A stretch of 64,000 nt of DNA from FEN-1219 sp964503125 (GCA_964503125.1 CAZCZE010000041.1:1-64000); one strand, 5' to 3'. Positions 27,795 to 36,896 are shown, counted from the stretch's first letter. Made by a program: numbers and translations. Notes: generated by a model not told the origin, from the sequence alone.

Positions 27795-29210
27795 CTAATT
27801 GGCGTCCTCGAAGTTGAACAGGTCTTCCGTCTCGTCGGGCTTGCTCATGCCTTGCTCGAAGTACCGCTCCCAGATCGTGGCCCAGGGGCGGCCGTACATG
27901 TCGGGCATCTCGTACTCGACCGTCGTCCCCGGCGTGAGCGGCGTATTGACGCCGTCGACCGAAAAAATCGTCTGCACGCACTCGATGAAGGCGTAGGGCA
28001 CCTGGTTGTCGTCGCTGAACGCGTTGATCTTGTGCAGGTTGCGCACGAGACGCACGGGCTCCGCCAATGCCTCCTCGTCGTAGAGGATCGTCTCGTGGTT
28101 CAAGCCGACGAACTTCCCGGCCTCGCGAATCGGCGTGTAGATCTCGATCGACTGCATCTTGCTCGAGTGCTCGAACTGCGCGTGCGACTTCCAGCCCTGG
28201 ATGTTGCTCGTCCAGGTGATCAGCACGCCTTCGTCCCAGAAGCCGATCGTCTCGCCATACCAGCGCGGCACCGCGGCCCCGAGGCGCGGCACGCCGCCGT
28301 TCGCCACGTCCGCCATGTTGAATTCGCGGCCGACGTAGATGTCCTGGATGAAGTTGCGCGCGACACCCGCCCGCACGTGCACGAGATCCGGCGTGGCGAT
28401 GACGTAGTGCTCCCACACGGCCGCCGGGTACCAGCGCCGCATGAAGCCTTCCGGCCAGCAGAACGTGGAGGGCCACAGCGCGTTGCCGCGCACTTGGTGA
28501 TAGGCCTCCTGCACCATCCACTCCTGGTACTTCGGAGTCAGCACGGAGAGGACCGTCGGAAGCTGGCTGTGCCTACCCCAATACCAGTTGCTTTGATTGG
28601 CGCCACCGGGTCCGTTCGGGCGCTGGTACACGCCGTTCCACTCGACGGCCGGAAAATTTTCGAACGTATAGACGTTCGGGCCGCCGCGTTTCGTCGTCTC
28701 CGCGAGCAGCGCCTCGTAGTGTTCCTGCGCCGTCTTGAACCCGTACGGGCTCACGATGGCCTCGCGCGGCATGTCGATCTCGCAGTGCCCCCACGGCGCG
28801 TCTTCGATCTTGTCGGAGGTGTTCACTCCGGGGCGCTGCAGCACTCCGCGCTGGTACTCGGTGGCTTGCGGGCTGTTGCAGCGGAAATAGCGCGGGTCGC
28901 TCCAGAGCTCTTTATCGGCGTAGAAGTCCGGGCTCGAGAAGAGGTCGCGCGGCAGCGGCTCGTAGTCCTTCGGCAAGGCGTCCGGGCGGTAGCCGTGGAG
29001 GGGGAACGGGTTCCTCGTGTCCGCCCCGGCCTGCTGGCCGAACCGGCGGATCCAGTTCGGCCCCACCTCTTGCTCCATGTCGAGCACGCTCGCGGCCAGC
29101 GGCCGGCCGCGGCCGACGCTCTCGAAGCCTATATCCGGCATCTTCTGGGCCCAGGCGGGCGCCGCGACGAGACTGGCGGCGAGCGCGAGCGTTTTGAGTC
29201 CGTTCTTCAT
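27795..29210 (-). CDS. Secreted protein of unknown family, paralogue 1 of 3
   Basis: The 471-residue protein has a signal peptide (MKNGLKTLALAASLVAAPAWAQ). Its mature part is strongly similar to two other proteins of this window (31346-32695 and 54647-56068). Shared landmarks in order: FxSVGRG, PLPRDLFSS, LWSDPRYFRCN, EAIVSPYGFKTAQEHYEALLAET, QLPTVLSVLTPKYQ, CWPEGFMRRW, VPRWYGETIGFWDEGVLITWTSNIQGWK, SKMQSIEIYTP, GLNHETILYDEEAL and DMYGRPWATIWERY. I do not know a function for the family. The conserved tryptophan/aromatic-rich core and export suggest a binding or enzymatic role in the periplasm. The stop is 13 bases before the DUF1592 start, so it probably heads that operon. Confidence 0.85.
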   Translation of the reverse strand: MKNGLKTLALAASLVAAPAWAQKMPDIGFESVGRGRPLAASVLDMEQEVGPNWIRRFGQQAGADTRNPFPLHGYRPDALPKDYEPLPRDLFSSPDFYADKELWSDPRYFRCNSPQATEYQRGVLQRPGVNTSDKIEDAPWGHCEIDMPREAIVSPYGFKTAQEHYEALLAETTKRGGPNVYTFENFPAVEWNGVYQRPNGPGGANQSNWYWGRHSQLPTVLSVLTPKYQEWMVQEAYHQVRGNALWPSTFCWPEGFMRRWYPAAVWEHYVIATPDLVHVRAGVARNFIQDIYVGREFNMADVANGGVPRLGAAVPRWYGETIGFWDEGVLITWTSNIQGWKSHAQFEHSSKMQSIEIYTPIREAGKFVGLNHETILYDEEALAEPVRLVRNLHKINAFSDDNQVPYAFIECVQTIFSVDGVNTPLTPGTTVEYEMPDMYGRPWATIWERYFEQGMSKPDETEDLFNFEDAN

Positions 29211-29363
29211 GGTGGGTTGCCTCCGGGTACTACTTTAACCGCCTTCCTCATGCGGTTGAGCGAATGAGGCGGTGCGAGGCCGTCAAAAGTTTTCTGACGG
29301 TGGCGGCACGGACTCGCCCGAGACGCGGAAACCGTTGAAACCCGCCCCGGCGCTGGCAAACCG

Positions 29364-29429
29364 AACGACGACTTGGCCCCGGGTACGCTGAACAGTATTC
29401 TCAAACAAGCTGGGCTGAAACGAGGGTGA
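29364..29429 (+). pseudogene. hicA: hicA toxin remnant (3' end)
   Basis: Read in the frame of 29364 the sequence gives DLAPGTLNSILKQAGL followed by KRG and a stop at 29427. This is the standard C-terminal end of HicA mRNA interferases (typically KDLKPGTLRSILKQAGL). The start and the catalytic histidine region are missing upstream, where only ill-matching sequence is found. The hicB remnant begins seven bases later, the normal hicA-hicB order. Confidence 0.65.
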
Positions 29430-29435
29430 CTCGCC

Positions 29436-29571
29436 ATGCGCTACGCCAACCGCCGAGACGGAGCGAGCCATTCGCGAGGCGATCGAGCTCCATCTCGAGG
29501 GGCTGCGCGAGGACGGCGAGCAAATTCCCCCCGGCACGAGCCGCGTGGACTACATCGAAGTCGCGGCCTGA
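29436..29571 (+). pseudogene. hicB: hicB antitoxin remnant (internal deletion)
   Basis: The ATG at 29436 gives MRYAN, the usual HicB start, but the frame then changes: from about 29452 the sequence reads AETERAIREAIELHLEGL, then REDGEQIPPGTSR and DYIEVAA with a stop at 29569, the normal HicB C-terminus, in another frame. The central beta strands (about 30 codons) are deleted with loss of frame, so no antitoxin can be made. Together with the hicA scrap this is a dead toxin-antitoxin locus inside the 421-bp gap 29211-29631, which otherwise holds the promoter of the preceding minus-strand gene. Confidence 0.7.
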
Positions 29572-29631
29572 TCGCCGCGAGCTCGGAGAATGCTACGGCG
29601 GCGAGCTCGCCGTCGATGTGAGGAGAGATTC

Positions 29632-30138
29632 ATGTTCGGCCTAACACAGCTCGGTGTCGTTCACACCCTCATCAGCCTCTTCGCCGTCGGCATGGGCATC
29701 GTAGCGTTCGTGCGCTACGGCTCGATCTCGCTGCGAACGGGCATCGGCCGGACCTACGTGGTCACGACCGTGCTCACGTGCCTCACGGGATTCCCGATTT
29801 TTCAGCACGGCGGCTTCGGGCCGCCGCACGCGGTGGGCGTGCTCGAGCTCGTCCTGCTCGCCTTCGCGGCGGGGCTCGAGAAGCGCGTGTTCCTGGGCGC
29901 GGCGTCGCGCGCGGTGGAAACCGTGACCTACACGGCCACCTTCTTCCTGCACATGATCCCCGCCATCAACGAGACCACGACGCGGCTTCCGCCGAGCGCG
30001 CCGCTGGCAGCGGGGCCCCAGGATCCGTTGGTGGTCGGGCTCGTCGCCGTGGCCTTCGTGGCGTTCGCGATCGGCGCGACGGTGCAGGTGGTGCGCCTGC
30101 GCGCAGCGTCGCGGCCGGCGGTTGCGCGAGCGCGATAG
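29632..30138 (+). CDS. Small integral membrane protein of unknown function
   Basis: The 168-residue protein has four predicted membrane helices (about 7-25, 40-58, 64-82 and 135-155) and no enzymatic motif that I recognise. A conserved-looking loop reads HMIPAINETTTRLPPSAPL between helices 3 and 4. ATG 29632 is chosen because GAGGAGAGA lies just upstream; the frame extends to 29590 without a good site. It stands alone between the hicAB remnant and a convergent secreted-protein gene. Function unknown. Confidence 0.7.
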   Translation: MFGLTQLGVVHTLISLFAVGMGIVAFVRYGSISLRTGIGRTYVVTTVLTCLTGFPIFQHGGFGPPHAVGVLELVLLAFAAGLEKRVFLGAASRAVETVTYTATFFLHMIPAINETTTRLPPSAPLAAGPQDPLVVGLVAVAFVAFAIGATVQVVRLRAASRPAVARAR

Positions 30139-30240
30139 GCGTGCTTACCACCGGTCCGAGCTCGACCGCCGTGGCGCGGCGAGCCAGAGCCTCTTACTCT
30201 GGCGATACCGCTCCGAGATCGTGCGAATGGCGCCTCGCGG

Positions 30241-31077
30241 CTACATCTCGACGTTCAGCACCGTGCTGCCGACCGCCTCGCTCATCGTCACCGAGAAGCG
30301 GTTGATGCCGGCCTTGAAGTGCTCACGCAGCGATTCGAGGTTCACGCGTGCTCGGAACACGTGACACGGGGTGCCCTGCTTGCTCGTGGTGACGGTCACT
30401 AGGATCGGCCGAACCTCCGCCTCGTTGACGGCCGTGACGCTCGCCTCGCGCGTGAACGGCCTGTTGCACAGCGTGAGCTCGAGCGGCAGCGTGCCTTCTC
30501 TCTGATCGATCTCGTCGTAGATGACGTCGACGCTCAAGTCCGGCAAGTCGCCGAGCTTCAACGTGGGCAGCTCGCTGTCGGGAACGGTGACGCGCGTGTC
30601 GGCCGGTATCGACGCATCGAACACCGTGCCCACGTCGAGCACGGCCCTGCGGCCCGGCAAGAATGCGGACGGCCAAAGAATCATCGACAGGCCGCGGGCC
30701 AACCCGTAGCGATCGTCGCCCGACTGATCGTAACCGCCGTCGAGCGTGATCTCGGTGCCGTCTCTGGTCGTCACCGAGACGGCCATGATCTCGAGCGCGC
30801 CGCCGCGACCGCCCGTGCTGCTGCTCCTGAGCCTGGAGATACGCATCACCATCGGCGTGCCGGCGGCGATGACGGTGTGTCCGTCGACGACGACGTCCTT
30901 CCAAACGTGGCCGTCGACCGAGTATCCGACTCCGAATTTGTTGGCGTTCGACGTGATGCGCTCCTCGAGCTCGCCGAACACCACCGTGCCGCGAGGGATG
31001 ACGAGCTCGGCCGCGAGGGCGAGCGTCGGCGCAATGAGAAAGAGGCAACCGGCTAGGAGCGCAAGACGGCTTTTCAT
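30241..31077 (-). CDS. Secreted protein of unknown function
   Basis: The 278-residue protein has a signal peptide (MKSRLALLAGCLFLIAPTLALA) and a beta-rich mature part: ELVIPRGTVVFGELEERITSN at the start, then a central GGYDQSGDDRYGLARG segment and an ending SVTMSEAVGSTVLNV. The first part resembles domains in which stress- or host-facing beta sandwiches store a cation-binding loop, but I cannot assign a family. Two cysteines (CNRPF and PCHVF) may pair. It is a single gene with 268 bp upstream to the next gene. That upstream stretch has a minus-strand frame ending at 31166 (SYTLVDGPDLGVALEV) that might be a broken gene, but I cannot name it. Confidence 0.7.
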   Translation of the reverse strand: MKSRLALLAGCLFLIAPTLALAAELVIPRGTVVFGELEERITSNANKFGVGYSVDGHVWKDVVVDGHTVIAAGTPMVMRISRLRSSSTGGRGGALEIMAVSVTTRDGTEITLDGGYDQSGDDRYGLARGLSMILWPSAFLPGRRAVLDVGTVFDASIPADTRVTVPDSELPTLKLGDLPDLSVDVIYDEIDQREGTLPLELTLCNRPFTREASVTAVNEAEVRPILVTVTTSKQGTPCHVFRARVNLESLREHFKAGINRFSVTMSEAVGSTVLNVEM

Positions 31078-31345
31078 CGTTGGCCCGCGGTCCGTGAGGT
31101 TCGCCGAATCTTACGGCATCCCGCGGCACCCCGTCGATTCGACCGGGAGCACGCGCCGGAACGCCTCAGCCGAACAGGCGCTGCAGGTCGACAGCCACTC
31201 CGGAGAGCGCGGACACCTCGAGCGCCACGCCGAGATCAGGCCCATCGACGAGCGTGTACGAGCCCTGCTGCGGAGCGCGGTGGCGGACGAGCCGCCGGCC
31301 ACGCCCCGCCACGACCGCGACCTCTCCGGATGAGGCCTCTCGCGC

Positions 31346-32695
31346 CTACTCGAAGCTGAAGATGTCCTCCTCTTCGGGCCGCTCCATGTTCTGCTCGTAG
31401 TACTTTTCCCAGAGGTAGCCCCACGGCCGGCCGTACATATCTAGCTGCTCGAACTCGAACGTCGCGCCGGGCGTCACCGGCGTCGCCTTACCGTTGATCG
31501 GGTAGATCGTCTGCACGCAGTCGATGTAGATGTACGGCGGGCCTTCGCTGAGATCGCCGAGCTTGTCGAAGTTGCGCACGATGCGGATCGGCTCCACGAG
31601 CGCGTCCTCGTCGTAGAAGATCGCTTCGTGGTTCAACCCTAGGAACTTGCCGCTCGCGTCGCGGTACGGCGAGTAGATCTCGACCGTTTGCATCTTGTTC
31701 GAGAACTCGAAGTCGGCATGCACCTTCCAACCGATGACGTTCGACGTCCACGTGATCAGCGTGTCGCCGTCCCAGAAGCCGATCGTCTCGCCATACCAGC
31801 GCGGCACGTCGGCGCCGAGCCTTGGGGTCGCGCCTGACATGTCGAACTCGCGGCCGATGAGGATGTTGGTCACGAAGTTCCGCGCGATGCCGGTCATGAT
31901 CTGGACTTGCTGCGGCGTCACGGTGATGTAGTGGTCGCGGATCGCGGCCTGGTGCCAGCGGCGCATGAAGCCTTCGGGCCAGCAGTACTGCGACTGCCAA
32001 TGTGCGACGTTCGTGTTGCCCGAGTGATACGCCTCCTGCACGAGGTACTGCTGATACTGCGGCGTCAGCAGCGACAGCATCGTCGGGAGCTGCAGCTTGC
32101 GCGCCTGGTACCAGCTCTCGGTCGATGCGCGGCCGTAGCGGCCCGTCCACTCGTCGCCGGGCACGGTCGCGTACGTGTGCTTCGTGGGCCCGCCGCGCCG
32201 CGTCGTCTCCGCGCGCAGCGCCTCGTACTGCTCTTGCGCCGTCTTGAACGGATACGGGCTCACGATGGCCTCGCGCGGATAGTCGTGGTCGCAATTTCCC
32301 CATCCCGCCGTCGCTGGCCCTTTCTCCCCGATCGCGCCGCGCGCGGTCCACATCTCTTCGATCGCGACGGTCGTGTTGCAACGGAAGTAACGCGGATCGG
32401 ACCAGAGAGCCTGGTCCTTGTAGAAGTCGTCGGACGTGAACATGTCGCGAGGCAGCGGCTCGATGCCCTTGGGCGCTTCGCCGGGCGGCGCCGAGCCGAT
32501 GAACGCTCTCGTTTGCCGGTCATAGCCGGCGCCGACCACGGGCAGCGCGCTGGCGTCCACCATGACGGGTGCGCCGCGCCCTACGCTTTTGAAGTCGATC
32601 TGCGGGCTTTGCTGCGCCGCCGCCGGCAGCGTTGTCGCGACCGCGATCGCGACCGCCGCAAAGCTCCAGCCCAGGTTGATGCTCTTCGTCGCCAT
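31346..32695 (-). CDS. Secreted protein of unknown family, paralogue 2 of 3
   Basis: The 449-residue protein (signal peptide MATKSINLGWSFAAVAIAVATTLPAAAQ) shares the whole series of family landmarks with 27795-29210: FKSVGRGAP, EPLPRDMFTSDDFYKDQALWSDPRYFRCN, EAIVSPYPFKTAQEQYEALRAET, CWPEGFMRRW, RWYGETIGFWDGDTLITWTSN, GLNHEAIFYDEDALVEPIRIVRN and DMYGRPWGYLWEKYYEQNM. It is a stand-alone copy without a cytochrome or DUF6152 neighbour. ATG 32695 follows AAGGGGAAACC; the frame extends to 32713 but without a better site. Function unknown. Confidence 0.85.
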   Translation of the reverse strand: MATKSINLGWSFAAVAIAVATTLPAAAQQSPQIDFKSVGRGAPVMVDASALPVVGAGYDRQTRAFIGSAPPGEAPKGIEPLPRDMFTSDDFYKDQALWSDPRYFRCNTTVAIEEMWTARGAIGEKGPATAGWGNCDHDYPREAIVSPYPFKTAQEQYEALRAETTRRGGPTKHTYATVPGDEWTGRYGRASTESWYQARKLQLPTMLSLLTPQYQQYLVQEAYHSGNTNVAHWQSQYCWPEGFMRRWHQAAIRDHYITVTPQQVQIMTGIARNFVTNILIGREFDMSGATPRLGADVPRWYGETIGFWDGDTLITWTSNVIGWKVHADFEFSNKMQTVEIYSPYRDASGKFLGLNHEAIFYDEDALVEPIRIVRNFDKLGDLSEGPPYIYIDCVQTIYPINGKATPVTPGATFEFEQLDMYGRPWGYLWEKYYEQNMERPEEEDIFSFE

Positions 32696-32797
32696 TGGTT
32701 TCCCCTTGATCACGGCCAGTGCTCGGACGCCCGAGCCTCGATATTGAAGCGACTATTGACCCACGGCAAATGCAATTCAGCCGCCGCAGGGGAAACT

Positions 32798-33217
32798 TTA
32801 GAATCGCAGTGCCGACCCCTTATCCAACGAGCCGTGCACCGACCTACGCGAGCATGCCAGCAAGACGGCGGCGCCGACGTCGAACGCCAGACAGAAAGCG
32901 GGCCACCACCGCGGCACGCCGGGATTCTCCACGACGAGATCGTGAAATAGGTCGAACACGCCGTGACCGGCGAGGCAAGCCACGAGGAGCCATGGGTAGA
33001 ACTTGAAGCCCATTACGGCCACGAGCACGAAGAGGGTCATCACGAGCGTTTCGACGACGAGCGCGTGCGTCGAACCGCCCATCACGGCGAACAACACGTA
33101 GTACGAAGCGATGACGATCGCCATGGTCGAGTAGAACGCTCGGTCGCGGTCCAACCCCGTCCACCGCGCGAAGCGCGAAACCACGAGCGCGAGAACGATG
33201 CCAATGGCGTATCCCAT
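32798..33217 (-). CDS. Small integral membrane protein of unknown function
   Basis: The 139-residue protein has four membrane helices: YAIGIVLALVVSRFARW, FYSTMAIVIASYYVLFAVMGG, ALVVETLVMTLFVLVAVMGFKFY and the C-terminal WWPAFCLAFDVGAAVLLAC. Between helices 3 and 4 there is LAGHGVFDLFHDLVVENPGVP, with two histidines and an acidic pair that could bind a metal. ATG 33217 is used because the frame upstream to 33394 overlaps the promoter of the divergent AraC gene. It reads away from the AraC gene; the two could be co-regulated from the shared 103-bp region. Confidence 0.7.
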   Translation of the reverse strand: MGYAIGIVLALVVSRFARWTGLDRDRAFYSTMAIVIASYYVLFAVMGGSTHALVVETLVMTLFVLVAVMGFKFYPWLLVACLAGHGVFDLFHDLVVENPGVPRWWPAFCLAFDVGAAVLLACSRRSVHGSLDKGSALRF

Positions 33218-33320
33218 GGAGCTGCCCCTTACCGTGCCTCTCGGCTGAGGGGGCAAAGTGTGGCAAGCAAGCCGCCGCTTCGCTTGAACGTAACGGCTGA
33301 TCTCATGTGCGTGGCGTAGG

Positions 33321-34094
33321 ATGGACTCGATGGCCGAGCCGGTGAGCACCGCCCAGTATTTCCCGTGGGACGGCGGCGCGATCTTCGTCGGCACTGCAGG
33401 CGTGCTTCCCGCGCACGCCCATCAAGCGATCCAGATCTGCTTCCTGTTCGAGGGCCGCATCCGCCTGCGCCCGAACGACGAAGCTCCGTGGACCGACTAC
33501 GACCTCGGCGTCGTCCCGTCGCGGCACCCGCACGCGATGGACGGCTCGAAGATTCACTACGGCGCGACGCTCTTCGTCGAGCCCGAGACGCGCGAAGGGC
33601 GAGTCCTCACCGAGCATTACTTGCGAAACGGCATCGCCGGCCTCGACCGTGCCCCCGTCGAAGCGCTCGTACGCGAGCTGCGTGCCGTAGCCCTGGAACG
33701 GCGCGGCCGCGAAGCGATCGTCGCTCTCGCGCGGCGGCTCGTGCAGTCGCTGACGCAACACTCGTGGCCCTCGGTCACCAGCGACGAGCGGATCCTCCGC
33801 GCCGTGCGCTACGTGAACGACCACTTGGCGGCGCCGATCACGCTGAAGCAAGTCGCAGGAGTAGCCCATCTGTCGCCGAGCCGTTTCCGGCACCTGTTCG
33901 CCGAGCAGACCGGCATGGGCTTGCGCCAGTACGTCCTGTGGCGACGCTTCGTCAGCGTGTGGGAGCACCGGATGAACGGCGCATCGCTCTCGACGGCCGC
34001 GCACGCCGCGGGGTTTGCGGACTCCGCACACCTGGCGCGCACGAGCCGCCGCATGATCGGGATCCCGCCGTCTCTGCTGGACATTGCAGAATAG
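33321..34094 (+). CDS. AraC-family transcriptional regulator
   Basis: The 257-residue protein has an N-terminal cupin-like ligand domain (AHAHQAIQICFLFEGRIRLRP) and a C-terminal double HTH typical of AraC/XylS: RYVNDHLAAPITLKQVAGVAHLSPSRFRHLFAEQTGMGLRQYVLWRR, then LSTAAHAAGFADSAHLARTSRRMIG. The ligand is unknown. It is divergent from the small membrane-protein gene at 32798-33217, its most likely target, and is followed 74 bp later by the metallothionein-like gene. Confidence 0.9.
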   Translation: MDSMAEPVSTAQYFPWDGGAIFVGTAGVLPAHAHQAIQICFLFEGRIRLRPNDEAPWTDYDLGVVPSRHPHAMDGSKIHYGATLFVEPETREGRVLTEHYLRNGIAGLDRAPVEALVRELRAVALERRGREAIVALARRLVQSLTQHSWPSVTSDERILRAVRYVNDHLAAPITLKQVAGVAHLSPSRFRHLFAEQTGMGLRQYVLWRRFVSVWEHRMNGASLSTAAHAAGFADSAHLARTSRRMIGIPPSLLDIAE

Positions 34095-34168
34095 CCGCTG
34101 CGTTCAAGGCGCCTCTGTGAGCGCGCGGTAGATTGCGCTCGCACTTCAACCCTTTTAGGAGAAACGTC

Positions 34169-34324
34169 ATGAACGAAGCCAAGAAGAGCCCGTGTGCTTG
34201 CAACGCCTGCTTGGGATCGAGCTGCCGCTGCGGCTGTCAGAGCACGGTCGCGCGCGAAGCGTGTGCGTGCGGCCCGCAGTGCCGTTGCGGCTGCACGTGC
34301 GCGCAGCCGGCGGACGCCCGCTAG
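34169..34324 (+). CDS. Cysteine-rich metallothionein-like peptide
   Basis: This 51-residue peptide has 12 cysteines (positions 9, 11, 14, 19, 21, 23, 32, 34, 38, 40, 42, 44), many in CxC and CxxC pairs: CACNAC, CRCGC and CRCGCTC. No other amino-acid pattern explains this composition; a cytosolic metal store or sensor for Zn, Cd or Cu(I) is the obvious inference. The pattern is not that of SmtA, which has a GATA-like zinc finger core. AGGAG sits eight bases before the ATG. It converges on a permease gene with only four bases between the stops. Confidence 0.75.
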   Translation: MNEAKKSPCACNACLGSSCRCGCQSTVAREACACGPQCRCGCTCAQPADAR

Positions 34325-34328
34325 CACG

Positions 34329-36770
34329 TCACTCGGTGCGCAGTGCGTCCACCGGATCCAGCCGCGTGGCGCGGCGCGCCGGCACGAAGCAGGCGAGCAG
34401 CGTCACGGCGGCGAGCAGCAGGCAAATCGAGATGAACGTCGCCGGGTCCGTCGTGCTCGTGTTGACAAGCACGGACGATAGGACGCGGCTCGCTCCCACG
34501 GCCGCGAGCACTCCGAGCACGAGGCCCAGCAAGATCCGCGTAATGCCGTGCTTCAGGACGAGCCAGAGGATGTCGCGGCGCCCCGCGCCGAGCGCCATGC
34601 GCACGCCGAGCTCCTGGGTTCTCTGCCCGACGCCATGGGCGGTCACGGCATAGATTCCGACCGCCGAGATCAGCAGCGCGATGACGGCGAACGTGGCGAA
34701 CAGCGTTCCGAAGATGCGATAGGGCCAGTTTCGCTGCGCGAGGATGTCGTCCATCGTCCGGATGTTGTACAGCGGCAGGTCGGCGTCGACTTGCCGCAGC
34801 TCGTTGCGAATCGCGGCGACGACGGTATCTCCGGAGCCGCTGCTTCGTGCGAGGATCGTGAACGCGCCCAGTGGGTCCTGGCGGAACGGCACATAGACCG
34901 TGGGCTGGACGCTCAAGTCCTGGTTCGGGCTCTGCTGAAAAACCGGCGGGCTCACGCCGATGATGGTGAGCCAGGGTGCCGCGAGATCTTCGGTGCCGCG
35001 ATTGACGTTCTCTCCGAGACGCAGACGCATTCCCAGCGGGTCCGTGTCCGGAAAATATCGCGCCACGAACGGCTCGTTCACGATGACCGCTTCGGCGCCC
35101 GCGGCGCCGTCGGTTTCGGTAAACGCGCGTCCGCGCCTGACGGCCAAATCGAGTGCGTCGAAATAACCGGGAACGACGACGATGCGCGCGACGTTCGGCA
35201 GACGGTTATTCGCATCGGTCATCTCGCGGCCTTCGATCTTGAGCGTTCTGATCTGCGCGCCGCCGGCCGGCGGTTGTGAAACGATCGTCAGGTCGGCGAC
35301 GCCCGGCAGCGATTCGAGCCTCTCCGCGAGGCGCTCCTGGAACGCCAGACGATCCGCCGGCTGCGGATACCGGGCGTTGGGCAGAGTGACCTGCACGGTC
35401 ACCAGGTTCTCTGTATCCACTCCGATATCGAACTGCTGCGTGATCAGGAAGCTCCGGATCATCAAGCCGGCGCCCACGAGCAGCACGATGGTCAGGGCGA
35501 TCTGTCCCACGAGCAACACATCCGTCATCCTGCCCGCCCGCCTTCCGCTGCCCCCGCTGCGGCCGCCTTCCTTCAAGTTCTCGTTGACGTTCGACTTGGA
35601 AATCTGCAGGGCCGGCGCGAGCCCGAACAGAATGCCCGTGAACACGGAGACGGCTGCAAAGTACGCGAACACGCGGTAGTCCATCGAAAAGTCGAGCCAA
35701 TAGGGTCTCCCCGTCGGCTGCGTCGCAACGTCGATCCAGCGCACTCCGAGAAGGCCGACGCCGAGCCCGAGAGCTCCGCCGACGAGGCTCAGCATCACGC
35801 TCTCGACGAGCAGTTGCCGGACAACGCGCCAGCGGCTCGCGCCCATCGCCGTGCGGATCGAAGTCTCGCGCGTGCGCCGGATCGCGCGCGACAACAAAAG
35901 GTTGGCGACGTTGGCGCACGCGATGAGCAGCACGAAGCACACGGCGCCCAGCAACGAATAGAGGATCACGCGGATCGGCCCCGTCGTCCCGCGGTCCGTG
36001 TACGGTGCAACGCTCGCTTCGATGTCCTTGTTGGTCTCGGGATAGGCTTCCGCCAGCGACCGGGCTATCCCGGACAGCTCGACCCCGGCACGCTCGAACG
36101 AGACGTCGTCGCCGAGACGGCCGAACACCACGAGCTGGCGCGCGTCGCGACGTTCCGCGGCCGCGTCCGGAATGAATGGAATCCAGAGGCGCGTGTCCTG
36201 CGGGAAGCCTTCCCCCGGCCGCATGACGCCGATCACCGTGTAGTCCGAGAGATTGATGCGGATCGTCCGGCCGAGAATATCTGCGTCGCCGGCGTAGCGC
36301 GTTTGCCATAGGCCGTAACTCAGGAGCGCCACGGGATCGGCGCCGCGCTGCTCGTCTGCTGCCGTGAAATCCCTGCCGATCAGCGGCTGGGTTCCAAGCA
36401 GCGAAAAGGTGTTGGCGCTGAGACGGGCGCCGCCCACGCGTTCGGCAGCGGCATCCCCGTCGCTGAGATCCGCCTGGAGATTGTTGAATGCCCCGAGCCC
36501 CTTGAACGACCGGCTTTGCTCGCCAAAGTCGATGAAGTCGGGATACGAGGTCCCACCGACGTTCGGATTGAAGCCGCCGGTCGCGCGCGCGCTGATGAAG
36601 GCGATCTCGCCGGGATTGTCGAACGGCATCCCCTTGAAGAGGACGGAATTGACGATCGTGAAGATCGCAGTGTTCACGCCGATGCCGAGAGCCATGGTGA
36701 TCACGACCACGGCCGTGAATGCCCGGCTCTTCAGAAGCACTCTGAGCCCGAATCGCAGGTCCTGGAGCAT
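34329..36770 (-). CDS. Orphan MacB/FtsX-type ABC permease (ADOP family), copy 2
   Basis: The 813-residue protein has the same duplicated layout as copy 1: N-terminal MLQDLRFGLRVLLKSRAFTAVVVITMALGIGVNTAIFTIVNSVLF, a central FtsX unit with LLIACANVANLLLSRAIRRTRETSIRTAMGASRWRVVRQLL, a linker with a second FtsX core (LLVGQIALTIVLLVGAGLMIRSF), and the C-terminal TQELGVRMALGAGRRDI ... ARRATRLDPVDALRTE. No ATPase gene lies beside it. ATG 36770 is chosen over the frame's first codon at 36854, which lies upstream of the family start. Confidence 0.9.
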   Translation of the reverse strand: MLQDLRFGLRVLLKSRAFTAVVVITMALGIGVNTAIFTIVNSVLFKGMPFDNPGEIAFISARATGGFNPNVGGTSYPDFIDFGEQSRSFKGLGAFNNLQADLSDGDAAAERVGGARLSANTFSLLGTQPLIGRDFTAADEQRGADPVALLSYGLWQTRYAGDADILGRTIRINLSDYTVIGVMRPGEGFPQDTRLWIPFIPDAAAERRDARQLVVFGRLGDDVSFERAGVELSGIARSLAEAYPETNKDIEASVAPYTDRGTTGPIRVILYSLLGAVCFVLLIACANVANLLLSRAIRRTRETSIRTAMGASRWRVVRQLLVESVMLSLVGGALGLGVGLLGVRWIDVATQPTGRPYWLDFSMDYRVFAYFAAVSVFTGILFGLAPALQISKSNVNENLKEGGRSGGSGRRAGRMTDVLLVGQIALTIVLLVGAGLMIRSFLITQQFDIGVDTENLVTVQVTLPNARYPQPADRLAFQERLAERLESLPGVADLTIVSQPPAGGAQIRTLKIEGREMTDANNRLPNVARIVVVPGYFDALDLAVRRGRAFTETDGAAGAEAVIVNEPFVARYFPDTDPLGMRLRLGENVNRGTEDLAAPWLTIIGVSPPVFQQSPNQDLSVQPTVYVPFRQDPLGAFTILARSSGSGDTVVAAIRNELRQVDADLPLYNIRTMDDILAQRNWPYRIFGTLFATFAVIALLISAVGIYAVTAHGVGQRTQELGVRMALGAGRRDILWLVLKHGITRILLGLVLGVLAAVGASRVLSSVLVNTSTTDPATFISICLLLAAVTLLACFVPARRATRLDPVDALRTE

Positions 36771-36896
36771 CCGCTGATCCCTACCGTAAAGGTCGCCCGT
36801 CGCGCACGCAGGCCCCAACGGTATAGGAGCCGTCGGCGAGCCCAACGGTTGCACGGTTTTCGCGCCGCGCGATCATACCGTGGCGCGGCTAGTGCC

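Noticed and set aside
31166..31345. Broken gene upstream of the secreted protein at 30241 (minus-strand frame SYTLVDGPDLGVALEV).
   Set aside because: Some resemblance to Uma2-type nuclease tails, but too short and uncertain to list.
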